A stretch of DNA of 17,788 bases. Source: Discostella pseudostelligera. Taxonomy: Eukaryota > Bacillariophyta > Thalassiosirophyceae > Thalassiosirales > Thalassiosiraceae. The notes under the pieces are model-generated. The model ran no database searches. It had not been told where the DNA came from and saw only the letters and a program-made list of their open reading frames with translations. This document shows, piece by piece, positions 7,586 through 17,300 of this stretch. Where the stretch lies: assembly GCA_036940085.1 (NCBI GenBank), contig JALLBK010000850.1, forward strand, positions 1 through 17,788, given 5' to 3'. How positions within the stretch are numbered: position 1 is the first letter of the stretch; every line of letters starts with the position of its first letter. A program made the position numbers and the translations under genes.

Positions 7586-10500
7586 TCAGCTCACGTAGAG
7601 ACTTGACGCAAACACAATATCTCTTTTGATGGCATCACTTGCAGCCTCCATTTTTCTAAAGAGAGTTGGATTTCCGACAACTCGGGCACAATTGCGAACT
7701 TCTCTACACAATTCATCCAACCTAGTGATGCAACGTACAATTGACCCCTCCTGAACCTCTGTCAGTTCGCAGATGGAGCTGAACGGTACACCGCATGCCC
7801 ATTCATAAACAACATGCACCAATCCCATTTTCAGACTCTTTGCACAGTATTCAAGAGGATCCACAGGTAGCCCAAAATCCTTTTGCTTCTGACCCAAGTC
7901 AACGGCGATGGCTTTCATCCGCTCGCAGCTCGAAATGAGTCGCTCAGGGAGCTCAGGACCAATATCATCATCAGCCTTTTCCTGAAACAAAAGAGCACTT
8001 AGCGCTGCTACTATCTCGGGTGGCTCCAACTCATTTAGCATCCCTCCGAACACCATTTCGGTGACAATCAGTCCTTCGCAAGTATTTACCTCACATGCTA
8101 CACGGCCTTTCAAGCTTACTGTATCATTCTCATCGACGTAACCAAGCGATTGTAGCATCGCCTTTCGCATCTCGAAGTCTGGAAATAGTTGAAGTGACTC
8201 GTTGGACAATAAATGGCGCAGAGTTTTTACCATTGACCTCAATGTTTCTTTCCTTTCTACCGCAGTGTAATGGCGTTCGAGATTGGGGTGGTAATGCGAT
8301 ATGAATTGCCTAGCGAATGCGATGTCGTGTTCCAACCTTTCGCAGGCAGGTCCGAATTCAATGGCACTACTGCCCTGGTGCATACTTTTCGCACAGTCAC
8401 GTAAATCCAATAAGTCGAGTTGTACCGAATTTAATTCAGCCTCCTCTGCATGAATTAGATACGACATGGCATCATCCACCAACTGTGTGTCGTGAGACAG
8501 CCCGGATGACTTGTCTTGAGCTGATACATCACCCTTCTTCCTATGAGCTTTCATACCTGCAAACGCATCGATGTCGGCGTTCCTATCATGCATTGATTTT
8601 GCACCCGCAAACGGATTTCCAAATGACGGAACTCCACGAGAATTAGTTGATGAGTCTTCTTTGTAGAACACTTTCGAGTCAATCTTATGCTTGACAGAAG
8701 ATACAAGAAAAATCTCATCTAATTTCACCGTTTGTATTGCAAAGCACCGGTTTCGAGCTTCTCCGATATAATTAAGGGCACCCAATTTAAGAACAGGTTG
8801 GCCCGCATCTTTTGCTGAGGGAGTAAAGCTCTGTGGTAGTAATATCATGCAAATGCATTCTAAAACGTCGTCGTTGCTGGAGTTTGGTTTTTTTGAAGAA
8901 TCCGGTGGCCGCAATACAAGCGCCGGAGTGCAGACATATTTGTGCTCACGTACTGAAGTGACGAGAATAATTCGACCAGCCACAAGTGCACCGCCCCCAG
9001 TTCCGCCAGAGCCAATTATAAACGACAACAACTTCTTGCTTGAGTTCAGCACATTCCTACATGCGAAAAAGTATTCTTCGACATCTTCGCATCCGACGCG
9101 GCTGTCTGCATCTTGTTTGAATTGATTGTCCAACTTCAACAATGTCTTTGTGCCACGAGCAAGGAGCTTAGGGTACTCATTTGTAGTCAATGCACGTTGC
9201 GTTGCAAACTCGGAGAAGCTTCTCTTTATCATTCCTTCAACAGACATATCCTCGACGCGTAGAAGGTTCAATATCATTGTAAATGTAAGCCGAAATTGTG
9301 ATTGAAGTTTTGTTGATGACCCTGTCAGCATATTTTTCAGTATCGTCTGTGGTGGTGGTGTGTCTCCAAAGCAACACAAGACAACTGTTCCGACCTTGTC
9401 GAGACCACGCCTACCCGCTCGCCCAGCCATCTGGGTATATTCACCTGGCTGGAGTTCTCTGAATTGAAATCCGTCGTGTTTTCGAATGGCATTGAAAACT
9501 ACACTCCTCGCAGGCATATTCACTGTATTAAAGAGTAAGTGGATGAGTTGGATATCAAAAGATGATTTTGGAATGGGAGGACCCAAAGTACTCACCACCC
9601 ATCGCAAAAGTCTCAGTTGCAAAAAGAATTTTGATCAGATTGCGTGAGAAGAGGATCTCGACCATCTCCTTAAGAATCGGTAGTAAGCCTCCATGATGGA
9701 CTCCTATTCCTCGCTTCACCATCTCAACTGTCTTCATCACTTGCGGAAGACTCTGGTCTTTGGGTGAAAGGCGGGCTACTGTTTGGAGAGCAAAAGATTG
9801 AACAAGATTCCTTTCCGCTGCGGTGTTCAGGTCTAGTGAACTCAGCATATCGGCAATTTCTTCGCATTTCTGCAAAAGCAACAAGAAGGGCATCAGTCTT
9901 TTGCAGCAGCAATAATTAATAGACGAACGACAACAACATCCATATTGCTCCTTACCTTTTTAGAGAAAGAGAACGTGACTGTTGGCATAAGCTCCTCCTT
10001 TTCTAAGTGTCGTGTAAGAGCTATCCAATCCTGCTTAGTCCCCTGCTGCTGCCACGATGACATTTTCGAAAGAAGGAACCCCTGCTTCCCTTCCATGATC
10101 TTATGCATCTTGTTTTTCGCCCAGAGATGGTGCGATAGAGGAACTGGTCGATAACTGGTAGATATTACATGAACCGGTTTCCGCTTTGTCCTCCCAATCC
10201 ACTCAGAGAATTCTATCGTATTGGGTGTGGTTGCCGATAAGAAGATCAGATTTACGTACTCGGGAAGCATAATGATTACTTCTTCCCATACCACTCCTCG
10301 CTCAGAGTCATTGACGTAATGAATTTCATCAAAGATGACTACAAAAGTGAAAAAATTAATCAGATTACAAGTCGACAGGGCAGAGAGCAGTAAACGTCGA
10401 CAGCCTACTTACCCCATTCAATATCTCTGATCAAATCTGCTCCACGATACAACATGCTCCTCAGAATCTCTGTCGTCATGATCAAACAACTCGAGTCTGC

Positions 10501-12291
10501 ACCAATTTGCATGTCCCCGGTTATCAACCCAACGTCCTCTCCGAATTTATTCCTAAAATCTCTGTACTTTTGGTTACTGAGGGCTTTTATCGGGCTCGTG
10601 TAGATTGCCCGCGTACAATGCTTCTTCGCCAAAGCAATGGCATACTCTGCGCACACGGTTTTTCCCGCTGATGTATGTGCGGCTAGGAATACACACTCGG
10701 ATCGTTCGAGACGGAGCAAGGCCTGTTTCTGGAAGTCATCAAGCTCAAATGGGAATGAAAGCGCAGGGTTTGGTAAAAGTGCGTGAAAGTCCGAATTAGT
10801 GGTGATTGGAATGTAGTCCGTAACGGCCCATGACTTCCGAGTTTTGGGATCGTTATTCTTCGAGGAAGTGGTATCCTTACTAGTAGGCACGGGAGGATGA
10901 ATCGGGGTTGTTGTTGATGTCGATTTGGGTAACGTAACCATCTTTGACTGTTCCAAAGATTGAAGCTCATAGAGCAAGGCATCAACTTCGTCTTCAGCCT
11001 CCGATGGAGGTGACAAGGTCGGTGGAGGTTCATACACTGCTTCATTTATGGCCTGATCAACATTGTCATCAACATGATTATTGTTCTCGATCCCATCGGT
11101 ACTGTCGTCGTCATCACTACTCCCACTAGTGCTATCTCCAAAGAGAGAATCGTCGTCAAAATAGCTTATGTCCCATACCATAGCACCACCAGATAATGCC
11201 GACGAAGGGTTGGTAAATGTCTTGCTACCCTGTTTGGACTCATATCCAACATCATCCATTGCAAGAGCATCATCTTCGGCGGTACCGTCATTGTCTTTGT
11301 CGTGCTTCTTCTGCCCACCTTTTAAAAGCAGTTGCTCATCGCCTACATCAAAAACATCTTCATATCGTAACCCTTCCGTAAAAGACATCCCCGGTGGTGC
11401 CATAATCAGTATTCCCTCCAACCATGCCTGCTTCGACCCGATAGTTAGTGCTCGTCGTGCATTCGCTATGGCCTCCTCGGAGAAGAAAGGATTGACATTG
11501 ATTCTGTCTTCATTTTCTTCATCTGCATTGTCCTCTTGAAAATTGTCACCATCATCATCCATTCCCCCAGGACGAAATGGACGACAAACCCCCATAGCTC
11601 CTCTGGTATATTCGACCAATTTGGATGATAAATTTCCCGCGAAAGGACGTTGCTGTTGTTTCTGTTGGTGCTGTTGATGCTGCACCTGATCGGGTGATGA
11701 TGCAAATAGTGAGTAGGTCCACACTTCAACCAATTCATCTTCTTCTTCTGCATTAGTTACATCACCATCTTCTTTCTTCTCCCTGATTTGACCACGAATT
11801 TTTGCACCCGGTGGTACTTTTGACAATGGCATGAGTGTCGTTGGTGAGGGTTGTAATCTTGGTGGTTGATAGAGTGTATCTGGTACCAGATTCCGTCTCC
11901 ATACTGGTGCCTCCGTATTCGACCCATTGGAGATTACGCCGAAGCTGGCTAATGCATCCTTGACCGCGTCTAATGCTGATTGAATGGCGTCCTGATTATT
12001 TGGTACATCGGTGGTAGCATCGGCATCAGTATCTTGTGATTGCGGCAGTGATGATGGCGGGGGTGGTGGCAGAGTTATCCCGATATTCGCAGATGGTGTA
12101 CTTGCTAACTTGACGATTTCATTTCTCGATTGAGCCAATAGCTCACCCAATGCGATGCTAGGGTGGAGCTTGGAGTGGCGACCCTCTGCGGCTGTCATGG
12201 TTGTCGTGCTTTTCCCTTGCCTTGTGCTTTTTTTGGTGCTTTTGGGTCGGTGGAGTTGCGGTATCGTAGGAGATTTGGCGGGAGATCCCAT
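7586..12291 (-). CDS. SKI2: SKI2-type DExH RNA helicase (cytoplasmic exosome cofactor)
   Basis: Four exons on the minus strand, 12291-10413, 10338-9956, 9869-9596 and 9522-7586, have GT-AG introns of 74, 86 and 73 nt. The product has 1490 residues, numbered from 12291. Motif I is AAHTSAGKT (537-545), motif II DEIH (630-633) is rebuilt across the first junction ([15 protein letters not shown]), motif III is SATTPN, and motif VI is [10 protein letters not shown] (876-885). An arch-like region follows, then a DSHCT domain in the last ~170 residues. '[17 protein letters not shown]' and '[11 protein letters not shown]' favour SKI2 over MTR4. SKI2 unwinds RNA for 3'-5' decay by the cytoplasmic exosome. 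The N-terminal ~490 residues are mostly disordered, with Gln and acidic tracts and a conserved-looking [15 protein letters not shown]. The start is uncertain: the ATG at 12291 abuts an E2F-type site, while methionine 32 (12198, context accATGa) fits the local start pattern better. Confidence 0.88.
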
Positions 12292-12385
12292 TTCCCGCCA
12301 AATCTATGCCACGTCTAGGGAAGGTGCTGCCACGTGTAATCGGCGAGTCGAGTCGAATTCAGGCGAGGGGTCTCCCGCCAAATCT
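12271..12385. promoter_or_regulatory. Inverted pair plus third E2F-type site in the SKI2/complex I divergent promoter
   Basis: AGATTTGGCGGGA (12271-12283) and its exact complement TCCCGCCAAATCT (12293-12305) face each other across 9 bp. A further TCCCGCCAAATCT lies at 12373-12385. The site at 12293 continues as ATGCCAC, giving a 20-bp element matching 5666-5685 at 19 positions. The stretch between 12198/12291 and 12465 would be the shared control region for both genes. Confidence 0.6.
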
Positions 12386-12464
12386 CGGAACTGCCTCCGC
12401 TTGACGCCGGCCGCCGCCGCCACATCGGCATCTATCGGCCCGCCAAGCGATCCGTCGGCACACC

Positions 12465-13297
12465 ATGATCATGTCGTCCTCCGCGGCCCTCCTCGTACGC
12501 CGTGGCGGCTCCTGCGCTACTACCACCACTCTCCGTGGCATCCGTTCTTCTTCTCTCCCAGTAGCCACACGGCCATCATTGACATCGACGCCTACGCCAA
12601 CAGCAACAGCGAGGGTGCCTCGACGATACATGGGCGGCGGTGGTGGCGATCATCACCACCAGCCAATATCTCGTTCCATGGAGGCGGAATTGTGGCAGGG
12701 TCATCCCAAGGAACCGGAGGGGTGGGAAACTACCATATATTTAACGTATGGTGCCACGGCAGTACTATTGACAATGGCGTTGGGGTTTGCTCCGGATACT
12801 TCGATTAAGACTGTGAGTTTCATTATTTTATATGTGTTTTGTATTATTGTCTCTTGTCTCCCAACTCCGAGAGAGATATTTTGCAATTTTTCCTCACTTA
12901 CATTTCCTTTCTCAATCTATGACCATCCAATCAAAAATCCTTACATTCGTCGTGTGTCGTAATGATGGTGTATGTAGTGGGCATCAAGCGAAGCCCGAGC
13001 ACGTCTCGCCCTCCAAGCCGAGGGCAAGCTCGACCAACCAGTCTTTGGCGTGCATTACGATACACCAGAGAATAAATATGAATTTGAGAGCAAAAATCCT
13101 GATAATCCGTTTGATGAAGATGAGGATGATGATGATGATGGTAAGAGATAGAGAGAAAATTGTACTGATCGTTACTGATTTGATGTGATATTGATTACTT
13201 ACATTTTTGCTCTGCTTATGCGATGATGATAGACGACGAGGAGGAGGAAGACGAGGCGGAGGCGGAGGAGGAGGGAGATGATGAAGACGATGAATAG
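12465..13297 (+). CDS. Probable mitochondrial complex I ESSS/NDUFB11-type subunit
   Basis: Three exons, 12465-12812, 12978-13140 and 13233-13297, with GT-AG introns of 165 and 92 nt, give 191 residues. The N-terminus (MIMSSSAALLVRRGG..., Arg/Ser/Thr-rich, no acidic residues for about 60 residues) looks like a mitochondrial presequence. One membrane helix follows (IYLTYGATAVLLTMALGFA). The first junction is in phase 0 and reads DTSIKT|WASSEARARLALQAEGK. The order 'PxxW - helix - P(D) - WxxxEAxxRL' recalls the ESSS/NDUFB11 accessory subunit of the complex I membrane arm. The match is by pattern only; another single-helix mitochondrial protein is possible. The C-terminus ends in about 30 nearly pure Asp/Glu residues, split by the second intron. 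The start context is caccATGa, with a second ATG two codons later. The gene diverges from the SKI2-like gene. Confidence 0.65.
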
Positions 13298-13343
13298 TTG
13301 TGATTCGACGTTCGGAAATAGATCAGAATTATCTGATGCTGGT

Positions 13344-13371
13344 GGGGACGATGGGAGGGGAGTGGGGGGGG
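13344..13371 (+). other. Potential G-quadruplex 3' of the complex I gene
   Basis: Four G-runs of at least three bases (GGGG, GGG, GGGG, GGGGGGGG), separated by 5, 1 and 3 bases, lie about 50-75 bp after the stop codon. On the sense strand, this could fold in the mRNA 3' UTR. Three more G-runs follow at 13400-13419. Confidence 0.45.
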
Positions 13372-13386
13372 ATGAAGTAATAGATA

Positions 13387-13402
13387 CCCTTGACGTCAAG
13401 GG
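13387..13402. promoter_or_regulatory. Perfect 16-bp palindrome with a CRE/bZIP core
   Basis: CCCTTGACGTCAAGGG is self-complementary over all 16 bases and centred on TGACGTCA, the classic CREB/ATF-type bZIP site. TGACGT elements are known from diatom CO2/cAMP-responsive promoters. It lies 90 bp after one gene and about 925 bp before the next, so its target, if any, is unclear. Confidence 0.45.
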
Positions 13403-13814
13403 GGTAGTAGGGGGTGGGGACGCAATGAGCGATGAGTAAACAAACCAGAGTCTACCCATCCTTAAAAGCACGATGTACTAATATAAACAAATCCAAACAA
13501 CCTGTGTAATGAACACAATCAGCGCAATCATCCCCCATCCCCCACCTGTTTTTCTTCACCCCCACGCACACCACCCATATGAAAGTCAATTATTGCATTC
13601 CTATTGCACCGACGCACACCTACCGCTGCAGATAAAATCTTACTACCCGTTAGGGAGACACATCATTGCACAGTCGATAGTCGATCTTGAAGCGAGGGGT
13701 TGGATAGTAGGGTTGGATGAAGTCGAGGTCGTCGGGGGCTGTCGGAGGTGCCACGTTGAAGTCCGTTGTCCGTCAGTCCTCCGTTGGCGGGCTGGCTAGG
13801 GGTTGGTGGCGGGG

Positions 13815-13826
13815 AAAGGCGGGAAA
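13815..13826 (+). promoter_or_regulatory. Weak E2F-like site upstream of the LisH/WD40 gene
   Basis: AAAGGCGGGAAA keeps the GGCGGGAAA core but has AAA in place of TTT on the left. It is about 500 bp from the ATG at 14327, further than in the other promoters, so it may be chance in a G-rich stretch. Confidence 0.25.
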
Positions 13827-14326
13827 GTTGGGAAGGTTACTTAGGAAAGGTCTGTCTTGTAAGCAAAGATGGGCATCTGCTCGTTCAAAAAAGGAATTCG
13901 TAGAAAAGTCGTTTGAGAAAAGAAACTCCATAAAGAGAGTACTAGAGCAAACGAGAGCCACCAATTTCATCTAACTTTCTCAAGATTTAGCAAATGCCTC
14001 CTTAAGTACGAGTGTACACATATCACGTGCACTTTCCATGCAAACCACCAAACAACTCAAGCCACACACATTCAAAATGGCCCCATTTCCGTCTGCTCCC
14101 CATGGTAGATAGCTCCATCTGCTGCGTATTGCGGCGGTCATAATCTCGCATAGGAGGCATAGGCCACCACCAACACTGCCATATTATTGAAGACAGTGCA
14201 GCAGTATTATCAGCCCGACTATCTCTCTATGGCATTACATTCATCTACGTTAATCTAAGTCATATAGCTGCATATCGACCCTCCAGACCAGCCATCGACA
14301 TAGACATAGGTACACCGTACACCGTC

Positions 14327-17300
14327 ATGTCTACTAGCGACGGAGAGATCATCGACCAACCGGAGGATGCTGGTCAAATTCCTACCCCAGCGGTGGCGGC
14401 GGCGGCAGAAGACACCGCCATGCTTGACGTCGCAGCCGCTGTAACGGCAGACCAAGAGACTGCGCCCAGTGGAGCTGGGGAGGCGGCGTCTGCGGTTGTC
14501 CCGCCCTCTCGACGGAGCACCGACGCCAGTAGTAATACCAATGGCAGTTCTAGCAGCAACGGTGGTGGCAATGGCAATGGAGGCGTCGCCACCGCTGACG
14601 GCTCATCGTCACGAGAGGACTCCGAGGCCCAAAGGCAAAGTAACAGCACCGGGGTTGGCCTTGGCACTGGTGGTGGCGGCGGCGGCGGAGGGGGAGGCAG
14701 CGGCAAACAGAGAGGCCGGCCGCCCAAATCATCGACCAAGAATAATGGCCAATCGTCAGCATCACAGCTGCAGCAGCCTCCGCCAACGAATGGGGCTTCG
14801 ACAACTAGCGGCGGTGGTAGCGGCGTTGGTGGTGGTCCTAGTGATGATGTGTCCATGGCCTCACCCAACATTGACGAAAGCGGTCGCGATGATGAAGATG
14901 ACAACATTGACGAAGAGGATGAAACTACTAAGCGTAGCATCAGCCACAACAACATCTTTCGTCAAAAGAAACAACAATCTCAACCACATCCACCGCTGAC
15001 ATCAACTGCATCATCTCTGCCAATCTATCCCCCCGCTCCACTCTCACTAACCTCCGAGGAATTAAATTTCTTAATCTATCGCTACCTCCAGGAATGTGGA
15101 TTTGTCCATTCGGCTTTCTCCTTTGCGCATGAATCTGGTGTAGGACGGGTACGGCCACGAAATTCATCGAGTATTCCCCCCGGCGCTCTGGTGATGTTTG
15201 TTCAAAAGGGATTGCAGTATGTGGGTATGGAAGAGAGTTTGATACGAGATGTTGTTCGGAGGGAGAAGGAGCAACAACAACAGCAGCAACAACAAAAGGC
15301 AGAGTCTACGAATAGTAGTAGTGGAATGGCCGAGGCAGGAGGAGGGGGCGATGATGATGTCATGAACAATAACAAAGATGAGGAGAGTGAATTGATGCTG
15401 GACCCATTGTTATCTTCCAACATGGGACCGGACTTTACCCTCCTTTGTCCACGTGCATTACATGTCCTCACTCGGAATGATCCACCCATTAAACTACGTG
15501 TGCCACCCGCGTCGGCGGCCGCGGCCACCAAGGCCATGATGGAAATGGAGGAAAAGTTAACGAAGGAACGACGATTGACACTGGCCAGTGGTAGTAGAGG
15601 AGGAGGAGGAGGAGGGGGGTTACGGAATCAATCATTGGAGTTGCGTGGTGGGCATTATGCTAATGAGCCAGAGGATGACGACGAGCAGCAGCCGCTAGAG
15701 GTGGAGTATGTTTCGGATCCTACACCACGGAAGCGTAAGAAGAAAAAGAAGGGTTCTAACAAGAATGATGCCGAGGAGGTAGAGTTTGATGAACCAGTTG
15801 CCAATAATAAGAAGAGTAGGGTTGTTGCTCCGGCTAGCACGACATCGGCTGCGAAAAATGGTTCTATGGAATTTGAGAAGCAATCGTTTAAGAAAAAGGC
15901 GGCTCGGCAACCACCGGCGGTAACTACTAGTCAGGCTGCTCCCACCTCCGCTGCGGCTGGGAATCAATCCTTCCCTCCCAGCATGGCTGCGGCTCAGCAG
16001 AGACATCCTCAGCAGAGATTGCAGGCGGAATATCAAATGGACGTCCAACAGTACCAAGAGGCTCAAAGGCTGCATGAAGTACAACATCGCATGCAACAGG
16101 ACCTGTGGAGCAATGCCCAGCAGCAGCCGAATCAGCAGCCTCAACCGCCGACGGGAGACGCACGTGGACCACCCCAATCGTATCAGTCTCACCCAGCGGG
16201 GAGTAATAACATGGGGAATAACATGGCACATCCAAACGATGGAATTGATGTAGCTCGGCAACGAGCGGTGGAGCTGCAGGCGGCCATGGTGCAACGCCAG
16301 CAGGCTGCCATGGCATTGGCACAACAGCAGCAACAACAACAACACCTGCACCAACGGGGAGGGCAGGTGTCTACAGATGCATCAATGGGGGCTCCATCTA
16401 CTTTCAACGCCGCTCATCCGCAAGTGAATGGTCAGGCTTCATTAATGTCGGGCGACAAAAGAGGACATACTGATCCACGCCGGAACATGATTCATTCGGC
16501 GGGTGGTGATGGCAGTGGTCACCATCCAATAGGAGCTGCAGCAGCAAATCAACCTGCCGCAGCTATCATAGAAGAAGAAGATCGTGTCACGGCCATTCAT
16601 CCCTCGGAGGTCATGGAACTATCCCAGCACACGTCAGAGGTATTCATGTGCGCTTGGAATCCTCGCTTTACCAACCTCATAGCGACGGGTTCGGGAGATG
16701 CCTCCGCAAGGATATGGACAATCAATGGCCCCGACGCCAGTGGGGGATGTCAGCAGTCGATACTGTTGCCCCATGGACAAGATTCGAGCGACAAGAAGAA
16801 CAAGGATGTGACCACGTTGGAATGGTCCTCCAGTGGAGAACTGTTGGCTACCGGGTCGTACGATGGCGTTGCCAGAGTGTGGTTCCGCCATGGTGAATTA
16901 CGCCAAACTCTCAAGGGACATCGTGGTCCGATCTTCAGTCTTAAGTGGAACAAGCGGGGAAATTTCCTATTGTCGGGGAGCTACGATAAGAGCACCATTG
17001 TGTGGGATGTCACCGGCGAGGTGGGATTTGTGAAGCAGCAGTTTACCTACCATTTCGCGCCCGCCCTCGATGTCGATTGGAAGGATGATATGACCTTTGC
17101 GAGTTGCTCGACGGACAAGACTGTGCAGATTTGTCGTGTTGGGTTCGCTCGTCCCATCAAAACATACACTGGACATGCCGATGAGGTCAATGCCGTCAAG
17201 TGGGATCCCTCAGGTACTCTCCTGGCATCTTGCTCCGATGATTGCACTGCTAAGGTGTGGGATATTAACTCTCCAAGCAATGATCCCAAGTGGGATTTCA

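Larger units (their letters stand above)
13298..14326. other. Intergenic region, about 1 kb, no supported gene
   Basis: It contains a G-rich 3' flank of the complex I gene (13344-13420), a perfect palindrome (13387-13402) and a weak E2F-like AAAGGCGGGAAA at 13815-13826. Frames such as 13509-13799 (96 codons) have no recognisable domain and unusual composition. No tRNA-like structure was seen. The 5' UTR and promoter of the LisH/WD40 gene must lie in its right part. Confidence 0.6.

Noticed and set aside
7586..12291. MTR4 (nuclear exosome helicase) instead of SKI2
   Set aside because: Sequence after the DEIH box ([20 protein letters not shown]) and VIST..RPVPL fit SKI2 better, from family memory; a tree would settle it.
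12155..12808. 217-codon plus-strand frame overlapping the SKI2 start and complex I exon 1
   Set aside because: It overlaps two better-supported genes in another frame and includes the promoter sites.
13509..13799. 96-codon frame in the 1-kb intergenic region
   Set aside because: No recognisable domain, His/Pro-rich start and no start context like the neighbours; not supported.
14374..14955. 193-codon minus-strand frame opposite the LisH/WD40 gene
   Set aside because: It is the mirror of the Gly/Ser/Ala low-complexity tract, giving runs of Pro/Ser/Leu; no domain. The same applies to 15695-16354.
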